A stretch of 64,000 nucleotides of DNA from contig VNWV01000005.1 in NCBI GenBank assembly GCA_009801085.1, forward strand, positions 3,100,001 to 3,164,000, in the 5' to 3' direction. The notes beneath the pieces were generated by a model. The model had not been told where the DNA came from. It made no database searches and saw nothing but the letters and a program-made list of their open reading frames with translations. Source of the stretch: Lasiodiplodia sp. COLG20. Its lineage: Eukaryota; Ascomycota; Dothideomycetes; Botryosphaeriales; Botryosphaeriaceae. This document shows, piece by piece, positions 22,809 to 34,100 of the stretch. Positions within the stretch are counted from its first letter, which is position 1, and the number at the start of each line of letters is the position of its first letter. A program made the translations under genes and the position numbers.

Positions 22809-24410
22809 ATGAGAGCTCTAAGGTCGTACGGACAGAATGATATTCGCGTTGAAGATGTGGGCGAGGTTACCCACCACGGCGAAGATGAAGTCATCGTAGA
22901 TGTGGAGTGGTGTGGCATCTGCGGCAGCGATTTGCACCTATGGCATCTGGGTAGGTACATCTTCTACATCACGATATCTTCCAGGTTTCAAAAGTCTATT
23001 TCCTATCTTCTTTCAATGATGCCTACACCCATTTCGACTTGTGCCTAAGACGAAAGCCACCCAACAACAAACCCCTCCACCCTATCCCTTTCCTACACCA
23101 AACCTATAATCCCCGCTCTCCCCCACACCTTCTAACCCCCTCCCTCCCTCCAGGCCCCCAAACCATGCTCAAACTCCCACCCGACCACACCGCCAGCACG
23201 CCCCTAATAATGGGCCACGAAATCGCCGGCCGCATCATCTCCAACAACAATACCGCCCTCCCCCCCGGCACCCCCGTCCTCATCGACCCGCGCCTCATCT
23301 GCTCCACCTGCCCGCAATGCACCGCCTCCTCCTCCTTTCCCTCCGCCGCCGCCGACTCCGCCGACGAGGAAGACGACAACGAACCGCAAAGCCAAGGCTG
23401 CGCCGCCGGCCTCTCCTTCGTCGGCTTCAGCACCGCCGTCAAAGGCGGCGGCTTCGCGTCGCGCGTCGCGGTCAAAGCGGGTGCGGTGCACGTTTTGCCG
23501 GAATGGAAGGGGCGGGGGAAGGACGGGGAGAAGGAGAAGAAGAAGAAGGACTTGCTGGCGGACGCGGCGTTGGTCGAGCCGTTGGCTGTGGCGTGGCATG
23601 CGGTGAAGAGGGCGGAGGTGCTGGAGGTGCCGGGGTGGGTTGGCGGGGAGAGCGGGGGGAAGGGGGAGGGGAAGAGCCGGAAGAAGGGGAAGGGGAAGAA
23701 AAAGGCGGCGAAGGATGTGGCCGTGTTGATTGTTGGAGGGGGACCGGTCGGGGTGGCGGTGGCGTATGTGTTGAGGGCGTGGGGGGTGGGGACGGTGGTG
23801 GTGAGCGAGCCGGTGGCGGGGAGGAGGGAGCATGTTAGGGGTTTGGTGGATGTGGTTGTTGATCCGGTGTCGGAGAGTGTGGTGGAGAAGTGTAAGGAGG
23901 TTACGGGTGGGCGGGGTGTGGATGTGGTGTTTGAGTGTGCTGGGAGTCCGAGGGTGGTTGGGGATGTGTTTGGGAGCTTGGCGTGGAGGGGGGTGGTTGT
24001 GGTTGTATCGTTGTGGGTGGGTGAGGTGAGTATTCTGTTTTCCTGGGTGTGCGGGCTAACGATGTTGTGAGTGGATGTTGAAGACTAACAGAGGTTTATT
24101 AACAGATACCGGTGCCATTCCCGCCGCTGATGTACAAGGAGAGTACACTCACCTCGTCTTGCGCGTACAATGAGAAAGATTTTGCAGAAGTGGTTAAAGC
24201 GTTCGCAGAAGGTAAGTTAATCTTGAACCGAACTCGGCAAATATTCATAAGTTCACATTCTTGACAGACAGATTTGAGGGTGTGGATCGCATGATAACGG
24301 CACGTATATCTTTGGAGGATGTTGTACAGAAAGGCTTTGAAGAGCTTCAAAGGCCAGATAATACCCACTTGAAAATTCTGGTTACCCCAAAACCCATTAA
24401 AGATGCGTAA
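22809..24410 (+). CDS. Zinc alcohol/butanediol-dehydrogenase-like enzyme with low-complexity inserts
   Basis: Four exons (22809-22950, 23154-24025, 24106-24211, 24268-24410) give 420 residues, longer than the usual 350-380. Features match the butanediol/sorbitol dehydrogenase branch: WCGICGSDLHLW, catalytic GHE at 68-70, ALVEPLAVAWHAV and Rossmann VGGGPVG near 242-247. Structural zinc Cys97, 100, 103 and 130 are kept, but 26 residues with an acidic run separate the last pair where about 7 are normal. Two Lys/Gly-rich inserts (about 166-180 and 211-233) flank the catalytic helix. Wobble bases flip from C-rich to G-rich at about 23470. It is probably cytosolic; the substrate is unknown. It converges on the P450 gene with 124 bp between stops. 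Confidence 0.8.
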
Positions 24411-24534
24411 AACGATTGGAAGCTTGACAGTCTGCTTGCATCAAAGAAAATAGCGAAGGAAAGCAGGCGTATGGCCTCGTCCAGGACTTGAGGTCATGAA
24501 GAAGCTCCATGTAATAGAAAGAATGAAAGCAGCC

Positions 24535-26334
24535 TTAGCGGATCGACTTTGCTCGCACAAAAAGTCCTGGCTTCTCCCAAAGAATGAAGCACTCCTGGTC
24601 CGCCCATGAATCACTCTGCGGGCAGAGTTCCAAGTCAAAGTTCCACAAAACCTTCGCCAAAATGATACGCATTTCATGATACGCAAGACTGTTGAGTTGG
24701 TCAGGATTGTATTCTGTAGTAGAGTTGCAGAAAACTCACTTCTTGCCCAGACAGTTCCGTGGTCCAACGCTAAACGGCTGCATTGCGTCTTTCTTGTCAC
24801 TGTCATATCCGGTCCCCGGAAGCCAGCGCTCAGGAACAAAGGAATGCGGATCCTTGAAGTTGAGCGGAGAGTGAAACGCAGCGAATTGAGGAACGCCAAC
24901 ACGTGTCTGTCCACATTGGTATTGTAAGTTTCCGGCAACAATCGATACTGAAAGATTCAAGTCCTACCTTTGGCGGGATCCATTGCCCACAGATTTGATT
25001 TCCGCCGTCGGCAACCTCTCGGAACAAGGCGCTAGGAACCGGTGGGTAGCATCTCAAGCCTTCTTCGAAACAAGCGGAGAGGTATGGCATCCGTGGCAAG
25101 TTCTCAAGCGAGAGATCATCCTCAGAAAGACTTCGAATCTCTTTGACGACCCTTTCCATCTTGTCTGGGTTTTTGAGCAGATGGTACGTGAGTCCTGGAG
25201 CATCGCATGTCAGCTGGCTCAAATTTCACACGATTTCGGCTTACTGACCACTCAAAAGCGTTGCCGTCGTCTCCGTTCCAGCGAGCATGAAAGTAGCCGC
25301 GTTGGAGTGCATTTCTCCGGTGCTTAGCTGTCCAGTCCCGTTCTTCAGGACCAAATTCCAGATATCAGGTTTGTCCGTGCCCTTTTCCATCCGACGGTCC
25401 ACGCGATCGGCCGAATACTGGAAATGTTCTCTCCGCTTATTCATAAGCGATTGTGGCATGAGCAGCTTCTCGATGATCTTTCCAAGCAATGGAAACTCCA
25501 GCCCAATACGCATGAACTGGGCAGCCTTGATGCTTTTGAAGATGGCTTTCACCCATGGCGTGTAACCCGATTGCTCGAGAAGGCCCAAAGGTTCTCCAAA
25601 AGCCAGGTCTCCCATGATGTCAAATGTGGTACAGTTGTAGAGCATCACCAAGTCGAGCTCGGTACTCGGCTGCGCATTTACCTCCTTGTGGATGTTCATG
25701 ATGAGCTTGTCGACGTATTTTTGGATGAGCGGCTCTTGAAGCTTCAAGGCCTTGTCGCTGAATGCATTCGAGAAGATTTTGCGAATACTGCCGTGGTCGC
25801 GAGCATCGGGGACGCTGACGATGGTGTGTTCACCGTTGACTGCTTTGACGTACAAGCGCGTGTCCTTTGGGTTTTCCGGCCGTTTGGCTGTGCGGTGTCC
25901 GTAAATGTCTTTCCATGCTTGCGCACTGATGTAACTGAGTCTGTCTGGGCCGACGCGGACAACCTCTCCGTACTTTTCGTGAATCTGTTGGGTCCAGGGG
26001 ACGATTCTGCCTTGGCAGGAGATGATGTAATATGTAAAGGTGGTAGCCGCCGCGATTTTGGGGCCCGGATCTGAAATTCACATGTTAGCTAATTATCATG
26101 CCTACTGATCTGGTGTTGAACTGTACATTTCCTCAAAGGGTGAAAGTAAATGTTGTAGATGATGGTAGCGCTAATCTTGAATACAAGCTTCGATATTTAT
26201 CAGCTTCAAGTCTGTGTACCGGACAGTTGCATACATACCAGGGAAAATGCGCAGCCCAGCAATATCAACAATTTGGTCGAAGAAGAGCCATCCTGTATGA
26301 CTTTCCAAAGTTTCGATTGATTTGATTGGTCCAT
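24535..26334 (-). CDS. Cytochrome P450, microsomal, secondary-metabolism type
   Basis: Six exons (26334-26239, 26175-26127, 26070-25249, 25194-24968, 24906-24740, 24688-24535) join in phase to 504 residues. Seen: an N-terminal membrane anchor (about 17-40), the hinge YFHPLRKYPGPK, I-helix AGTETT near 311-316, ExxR as EGLR near 367, PERW, and the haem loop FSVGPRNCLG with the axial Cys near 449. All key residues are intact, so it should be an active monooxygenase with a reductase partner in the ER. The N-terminal half (GEVVRVGPDRLSYISAQAWKDIYGHR in parts) resembles fungal families such as CYP65, but assignment needs a search. No polyketide, peptide or terpene synthase lies nearby, so there is no evident metabolite cluster. 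The start is the ACCATGG at 26334. Confidence 0.88.
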
Positions 26335-26977
26335 GGTAAAGAAGCACTGGACAAGCCGGCCAAGAGTCGGATCCAAAGCTTGGAGTCGGGTGCTAATTCA
26401 GAACAGGACATTTGGACTCCTCAACTCCGGACTTAAATAAGGGAAAACAAGAAGGGAGACAAGCAGGGGTTGAAGCTGGTCCGCGTTGTGCGGGGTTCGG
26501 TCCTTCCGATCCCGACTGACGATCGTGCATAACTATCGGGTACCAAGTGAGTGAAGCCTCGCCCGAGCATAAGCGGGCCTAGTGCATCTGAACCTAGTAC
26601 GGACGAATACTCACGGCCAACAATCCGAGCCGATTGTAACCCGCACCCACCGCGCTGTGGGCCGTGAGGCTGCATCGGCCACAACACCATCGGTGATGAA
26701 GCAGAATAATCCGGCCACTCTCGGAATTATGCTGATTGGACCCTCATCTAGCCAGTCCTCGGCAATGAGTAGTTGCTGACAATGGCAATTAAGATCGCTA
26801 AGAGATGATACACTTCAGTGCTCATAGACTGTTTGAAATACGTAAAGAGATTATAAAATATACTGATCATGCATAATTTGGTAACACGGGATTCCCAGCT
26901 TCCTTATTGGAAATCGACCCCGATGACACCTAACAGATTTTTTGGTGAGCTATATGAGAATGTACGAACAGTTGAAA
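26335..26977. other. Spacer between P450 and NLR genes
   Basis: This 640-bp stretch holds the P450 5' flank and the NLR 3' flank. Its right end (from 26874) is copy A of the NLR-tail direct repeat. I see no gene. Confidence 0.5.
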
Positions 26978-27012
26978 CTACGTAGTGCGTTGAACAATAC
27001 TGTGAAAAGACC
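26874..27012 (-). repeat. NLR-tail direct repeat, copy A (intact gene)
   Basis: This covers the last codons, the stop (26978-26980) and about 100 bp of 3' flank of the NLR gene. Most of it recurs at 30886-31010 in the same orientation with scattered substitutions and an 8-base gap. Confidence 0.85.
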
Positions 27013-30000
27013 TTTTCAGTCGTGCAAACATCCCACGATCTCTCATCTCGTCCGCGATCTGTAGTAGCTCAGCAGCTTGGTGAGGATCAAATATTGCCTT
27101 AATAGCCTCCTCAGCTGTCTGATAGTTGGCACGATGTACTTTCCGGCCCTTGGAGTTGGTGCATGTTGTCCCTTCCCTCCACACCCGAACATTGACGTCA
27201 GCCTTTGCTTGCAGTAACAATTTTACCTCCTCGAAATATCGCGACGAATTAGTCTCATTTCTTGTCCTATACAAAGATTCCAATCGTTGTTGCCAAATGG
27301 TGCTTTCATCCCATTGCTCATTTGGTGATGCTCCATGTCGTACGAAGCTTTGGAGCATATGTATTCTTTGGTCCCATGGAGTATCTGTGGAATCATCGTC
27401 TATTATCCATCCAAACACAGTCCGGCCTGCCAACTTGATATTGGCATCTGCGCCGGCTCGAAGCATTTGGTCCACAACTTCAACATCGGGTAGTTGTGAA
27501 TACTGGAGTACGGAAATGTCAAACGAATGTTTAAATCGACTTTCGAGGAATGACCCCCATATGCTGTGGCCGTTTTCAAGTATCGCTGTTGGATCTGCCC
27601 CGTTTGAAAGGAGTAAGGGTACCGATTCGTAGGTGTTTACGAGGCCGTGTTTTGGGCTTTTCAGCGGAAGAAGAGCATGGAATAGCAACGGCTGCTTGAA
27701 CTGTCCAGCGACTAACTCGGGGGATACTTTCAGACTGAAGTACTTGGAGAGACCTCTTTGGACACACAGCTCAGCCAGTGAAACGGAACCAAATTTCTCC
27801 AAAAGCTTTGGATGAAGAGGTTGAAATGAATGATGAGGTCCCTCGCTGTGACCGACAGAGTTCCCCGATGGAAACATCATACACAACGTCTTGTCAAGTT
27901 CATCCAAGACGTCTTTCTGTGCCGTCTTTGTGAGCCTCTCAGCTCTGTGCGCATACCAAAGCAGATCGTCGACGAATTCGAGAGTTTCATCTGCAGAATT
28001 GTCTCCTGGATAACCTGGAGGTAGCAATTTGATACCAGCTAATAAGCAATGGCATAAAGAAACCTCGGGGACGAAAATGCTGCCCGACTTCTCGGCCTTA
28101 TTCGCCAGAAGGGTCAGCTTGTCCGAGATTTCTTGATTTTCCAAGTAATCCCGCACAGTTCGATGAAGGAACTCGACTCTCAAACTTGCAGCATTGTTGT
28201 AATGAGAAGAGTTTGTCGATACCTCCAAGAGTCCTCTTGATCGAGCGTCGAGTCTTATCTGCATGTCGCTCTCTCTCCTAGATATTTGGCTCATTGCGTC
28301 TGCCAAGAGCTTTTTCCTGTTCACGGTCCACTCCTGTCGACTGTGAACCTTCGCTCGCAATGCGATGTCTTGACATGTTTCCAACTCATCCAATGAATAG
28401 TAAAGGATCAAAGGAAGGGGCTCACTCGCTGACAGAGCGACCTGGAAAGTTCTGCCCATTTGTCTTTCGTAGATAGGATCCACGGAGCTGATCATATGCG
28501 AGAACAATTCTTCCAGGTCTGTGGGGATAAGCCAAAGCCTCTGCTGTAGGATTTGAATACTGTCAGCGTGGTTCAAACCCCGCAAGAGAGACTTGACGAC
28601 CAGATAGACCCAAAGAAAGACGCCTTGTGCCCTTTCCACGATATCCATGACTAGCTCTCGATATGAACCGTCTCTTCGCCCTTCTTGGATGAAGCGATCA
28701 TTTTGCTCGAGCTTGTCGCGGACGTATGTTCGAATGTCGTTGCTTGTCAACTCATGGAGATACAGTGCCCGGTCTTTTACATCGAATACCTTTCTGAACT
28801 CTGTAAGTGGTCTGCTTGATACGCAGAACTTGACATTGGGTGATCTTGCGAGTTTATGGACGACTTCTATCAAATCGCTTGGGTCCCCGTTGTACTCATC
28901 CAAGCCATCGATGAAGAAGCAGAATTTGGCATTGATGTGTTCATCTTCGAAGAGGTTAAATACCTGCATCATCTCAGATTGCGTCCAAGGCTCCTGTTCT
29001 TTGGGACGTGACCAAGGATCTCGCACAGCGTAAGTCCATCTCGTTTCGGTGACTTTACTGATGATGCTTGGACACTTCCTCAGCACTTCGAACAAAAGAG
29101 ACCGAAGAAGGCCCTCCTGGGATTTTTGCAGTTCCGTCCCGTATCTCCAGAAGAAGAAGCTTGCTACAACAGGCGGATTGGCTCCTGACCAGGCTTGCAA
29201 CTCTGTCTGGACTCGGTCATGGCTGCAGAGATATTTCATGAGGGTTGACTTTCCAGATCCAGCTTTGCCGCCCAACCAATAGATTGATTGTGTAGGCGCA
29301 GAGCTACGGAGCCACTCCATGAAATGAACTTTTGGACGTTGGTGTGTTTGATTCCCTGTGGCCAATTCTGATTCGAATATCCAATCGAAAGTGTTGCGGT
29401 GACTTTCCTTGATCCGTTCATGTCGGACCTTCATCTGTGGAAATAGGAGGCTTTGCAGAACCTTCTGCTCAATCGCCACACTTCTTCCGGTGGTGAGAAT
29501 ATGCACCAGATCATCGTGGAGCTGTGCAAAATCTTCCTGGCTGACAGTCGAGCTGCGAATGACATCCAGTTTCGTTGTGATTTCCTCGATTTGTCTAGAT
29601 CTCTGAGCGTTCATTCGTTCGTTGTGCAATCTCATCTCTCGAATAGTTCGCTGAATGCTTGATTGTTTGTCGCTATTGAGTAACATGTCAGCATGGTAAT
29701 TTCCCGAAAGACAAGCAAAGCGAAACTGGGTGTATTAGTGTTGGATGCCAGCCAAGGCGGAGTTCTCCGGGGGTTGAGGAACATATTCCAGGGGAAGGAT
29801 TCATATCTGTCGAAGTGCATTCTGAGGCAAACCAATAGACTTACTTCAAGATTTCGCCGAGCTGAATACCAATAATTGTCCCGAACCGGTCCAATCTCTC
29901 TTGGATTTTGACTATAGTCTTCTCCTTGTTGTTCGCTTTTATAGCTGCGACGAGGCTTTCCCACAAATTGCTTCCCTCTTGAACTCTCAAATCATTTAAA

Positions 30001-30275
30001 ATATCCTGTAAATACTTGCACTCCTCAGCACAAGCCCCGGCGAGACCCTTCAGACGCTTCTCTGCCGGGCGGGTCAACTGTTCCTCTGGGATTGGCTTCT
30101 GAAGTTCATCGCACATTTCCTGCAGATTGTTTGTAAGACCTTTGAGCTGTTCATGCACAGTGATCATGCCCTGCGTCGATTGGAAAATCTCATGGGTGCC
30201 CTTGGCAATCTTCGTTGCGAGCTCGACAAACTGAACGACAGTGCCCGCGAGGCTGAGGGCAGCAAGGCTCTCCAT
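26978..30275 (-). CDS. Fungal NLR: HeLo-like N-terminus, NACHT ATPase, ankyrin-type C-terminus
   Basis: Two exons (30275-29845 and 29672-26978) give 1041 residues. The intron is 172 bp with a GCTGAC branch site. The first ~140 residues are helical and start MESLAALSLAGTVVQFVEL, the pattern of the HeLo-like / STAND N-terminal domain linked in other fungi to incompatibility and cell death. A linker with coiled-coil character leads to the NACHT domain: P-loop GGKAGSGKST near 278-287 and Walker B CFFIDGLDEY near 396-405, with CVSSRPL as sensor. After NACHT comes the fungal region with VEFLHRTVRDYLE. The C-terminal ~300 residues hold degenerate ankyrin-like units (VPLLLSNGADPTA, VDQMLRAGADANI, VKLLLQAKADVNV). 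It looks intact. A role in self/non-self recognition is a family inference. Confidence 0.88.
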
Positions 30276-30706
30276 CTCTATGCAGACAAGCTGGCGCGAT
30301 TTTCGGTTAAGGCTCCCGCAGAAATCATGAATACAAAATTGGGCACAAAAATGAAAGCGGTGTGGATTGCTGAGGAAGCACCTTAACCGTCAGAGTAAAT
30401 GAGGGAGGTAGCAGGCTGCAGTGCGGGGCGGCCTCACGTGTCCAGAATATCATCACGTGTAGTACTCTCATATTTGTTTTGATCGCTTACTATACTTGAT
30501 CTCGGGTCGTCTTTTATCGCCATATTTACGGGTTGAGCTACTGAACCAATCACCTGACGAAGGTAAGGGGTGCGGGCATCCCGTGACTACTGGTGCGACA
30601 TCAGGCTGAAAAGCCCAGGCTACTGACCTGTCGGGGGCGTGAAGTTGTATTTGTTCTGTGACTTCACGGAGAAAATTGATGTTCCAAAATGTTCTCACTA
30701 CCGCAG
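30276..30706. promoter_or_regulatory. NLR 5' flank
   Basis: About 430 bp upstream of the NLR start, reaching the FUSC relic. No gene or clear core promoter motif was recognised. Confidence 0.45.
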
Positions 30707-30862
30707 TCATTCCAGAGACGTCGAGAAACCAACAGAGTAGGTCTCAACCGCACGTTTCACGCCCACAATAAGTCCATCCAACATCTCCATAATCGCCAGA
30801 ACCGAGTTCAGCGCAACTAAATACCACCTAAACTCGCTCTGTCAATCTTCTCTCTACTCGAT
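30707..30862 (-). pseudogene. Relic of the C-terminal end of a FUSC/ArAE paralogue
   Basis: Read on the minus strand this stretch encodes QSEFRWYLVALNSVL and then IMEMLDGLIVGVK and ETYSVGFSTSLE before a TGA at 30707-30709. These match the last ~45 residues of the intact gene ending at 35533 almost position for position. A single-base deletion just before CAGAGC breaks the frame upstream. No start, no membrane region and no other FUSC exon is present. It is therefore a truncated and frameshifted copy, in the same orientation as the intact gene 4.8 kb away. Confidence 0.88.
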
Positions 30863-30885
30863 GGCTTCATTATACTGGTAATTTG

Positions 30886-31010
30886 TAATTTGGCAACACG
30901 GGATTTCCAGCTTCCTTGTTGGAAATCGACTACGATGACATGTGGCAGATTTCTTCGTGAGGGTGTACGAACAATTGAAACTACGTAAGTGTGTTGAACA
31001 ATACCGTAAA
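30886..31010 (-). pseudogene. NLR-tail direct repeat, copy B (relic of an NLR 3' end)
   Basis: This is a diverged copy of 26874-27012, in the same orientation. Shared blocks include AACACGGGATT, CCAGCTTCCTT, TTGGAAATCGAC and GTACGAACA. An extra base just before the old stop shifts the last codons and removes the TAG from the NLR frame. Homology fades within the last few NLR codons, so only the extreme 3' end was kept. It sits immediately beside the FUSC relic. Confidence 0.85.
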
Positions 31011-31161
31011 GAGATCAGACTTTTGGCCTTGCTGTCCTTTTGTTGATTCCTCTTGGTTCGGTTTCCAGAATCCACGAAATTTCCACCAAGTTTAATCCAG
31101 CCAAGGACCGAACAGCCGCCGAATCCATTTATTGTCCGGATCTTCATGCGCGTTAACGCTA

Positions 31162-34100
31162 TTATTTGGATTTTCCGTTAGCCAGCCTGTTATAGATGAA
31201 GTCAGCGTTGATATTGTAACTTCCATGTAGCAGAATAACGATTCCAATACCTTTTTCATCCAGCAAGCTCACCGCTGTTTTTAAATAAGAAACTGCATGG
31301 TCGTCGATGTTACCCTGTTCTTTCACGGAACTCATGTTTTCCCTGGCCTGTTGGAACGGGAGAAACGCTCGGAGAACGTAGCGGAAATGATACAGCAAGT
31401 TTCCCGCCGAGTTCTCCCATTCGTCAACCATAGATTTTACAACATAGGAGACCTTTCCCCCCACTTCCTGTATTGAAAACAACTAAACGTTAGTAAAAGC
31501 GGAAATGTCTAGGCTTAGGTTTGAAAGCTTACGGTCTGCTCTCGACTCCTCATAAACCCCACCACTTGCCCGTGAATAAACTTGAGGTGCCACATAATAA
31601 TAAAATAGGCCAAGAAAATCTCGTACCAGGGCTTAGGGTTTTTCCGAAACATGGCCTTCTTCAACTCTTTCATCAGTTTCTGCTCGTCTCTCTCCATCAT
31701 CTTGAGAAATACGACGTCAATCTGATGGTAGAGAGCTGGTGGGATTGGCCTAGTACCGCAATAGCCATCCGCGGCGTTTTCGATCTCCGGCGTACCTAGA
31801 GTTTCAGAACCGACTATGCTACCCCAGCCCTGGCATAAAACCGCGGTAGAACGAATGCGTAACGCTAGCTTTATCATCTCGCTGTCATGCTTGTGCGCGT
31901 ATCTATACGCTTCGTTGAATGTTTCTCGGGCGAGTGTATCCGTAATGCTCTGCAGTGTGTGCTCCTCTACTACTTGGCGATTGCTCTCGACCAATTTCTC
32001 AATGATATTTGCAAGTTTCCCCACGTCTGCACATGCAAACGGGGGTAGGTTGACAGTGGTAATTCGTCCACCAACTTGCCATTGCTCCGTTGTTATGTCA
32101 CCAGGAGATGGGTCGAATGCAGTGCATGGTACTGTGAAGCTCGGAATGGCTACTTGGATGTTCCCAGGGAGGCTCCATCGTATCCGGATCGTTCTTGGCT
32201 CTAATGACTCTTTGTTCCGGGAGTATTTTCGAAACGAGACTCTTTCTTGGCCAAATTTAGGGTTCCCTAACATTACTGATTAGCTGACAAGGCCTTATAC
32301 CAGTTATTAATATTTAGTGTTATTAGTGGACACTAAAGAAAGAAGGGCTTACCGTGGCGCACAAGTATGGCATCAAGAATCTCTTGCCGCGAACAGGGTT
32401 GAAAGAAGAGGCGGTGAGTTGTTTCATCACGGCAGCATTTCTGGCAGGGCGTGCCCTCGTCACACTTTAAACAATGTATCAGCCGAGTTTCGAAAACCTT
32501 CTTTTAGGAGCACATACTTTCAACTTGTACATGAGGCATCTGACGCATGCCCCAATCTTCCTAACTCGTTTCGCTTCTTCACGGGTCTCTTCGGCTCTCT
32601 CCACAGGTTTGCGTTTTGTTGCAGCTACTATGGTCGCCTGATCCTGGGAGATCGGCGTCAGGAGCGGACACAAAGTTGCACTCTTCGTGTGCGCTATTGG
32701 GCGAACTGAGACTCCCTGGTCGCCATCGGGGCGTGTAATAATGGCAAACGAAGTCGGAACGTTGTTGTTTTGCTCGTGAGCGGCGGGAGAACTCATCCCA
32801 GAATCTGCAGTCCTTGGACTGGTAATAGACATGAGGTCAAAAGGGCTGTTCCATTCGCTACTTCCAATTGCGGACCATGATCCACCTGTGCTTCCGGGGG
32901 TTGTCATCGAGTCCCAAGTAGTATCCTCTGGTATGACACCCAAGTTGGTGTTTTCAGAACCTGCAGTGCTTGGAGTAATATTCACCCAGTCAGGAAAAAC
33001 AAAATCCTGGTAATTTCCATTTGCGGACGATAGTCCACCCGTGCTTCCGGGGGTTGTCGTGAAGTCTGAAGGACTACTCTTTAGTATGATACTCAAGTGG
33101 GTGTTTTCGGTTCCTGGTGATGGTTGGTTTACTTTAGACGTGTGATTGGGCGTGCCAGATGAGGTAACGTCACAGCTGAAGGGTGACGAGTCCATGACAG
33201 AGTCTCTGGTAAACATCGCAAAAATTCCAGTTTCTGAGTCATTGCAGTTGGATGCATGCTGAACCCTGATGTTCTGGTGCTTTAGGCTACTGGCAGGGAT
33301 GGCAGAGAAATTGGTGACTGGCCAATCTGGCGAATAGTTGTTGGTCAATGTGGCAGCCCCCTGTCTTTTCTGTATGCCATCAAGTGGATCCACCTGCATA
33401 ATTATATCTGCGATGCTCTCACTAGCTTTTGCGTCTTTGTTATCTCTCCCAGTAGATGGTTCGCCGGCCGCGCTACTGTGGATCGAAGTTTTGACAGCAG
33501 CTTCGAGTTCATCTTGTCCCCTCTTGCAGCAGACTATTTGAGATTGATCCCAAATGGCCAGCTCTTGCATGAGAGTATCTGCTGATGGTCTTCTTATGGG
33601 GTCTGCGTCGAGCATTCGAATGCACGCGTCTGCGTGCACCCTGCAGTAATGTCTTGCTTCCAAGCAGTAGTATGTTGCGGATGAATTCTCCTTAATGTCT
33701 TGGAGGTACCTCTTAATCTCCTCGGAATTGGCTTGGAAAGACGTATCCTTGTTCCGCTTGCGAATGTGGGTCAAATCATTCCGTCGGGCTGGGGAAAAGT
33801 ATGTGCAAAGAATTTCGGAAAAAACACAGCCCAAGGAGAACACATCAGCCTTTAAACCGCGCGACATATCTGTTGCAAGGACCTCAGGTGCTGCATAAAC
33901 CTTGGTGAAAGATGTTGGAGAGTCTTTTTCGGCGTCTGAGGCGGATGAGTATGATCGAGCGATTCCAAAATCGGCCAGGTATACTTTGAATCGCGTTGGA
34001 TGACGGATGGTGCTTTTGGACATGTCTCGGACCAGTAGGTTCGCAGGTTTGATGTCCATGTGCTTGATCACTTGTCCTTCTTGTCGGTGGAGGTAAGAAA

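Noticed and set aside
24535..26334. P450 plus dehydrogenase as a secondary-metabolite cluster
   Set aside because: No backbone synthase, transporter or pathway regulator of such a cluster is adjacent in the window; the two genes only converge.
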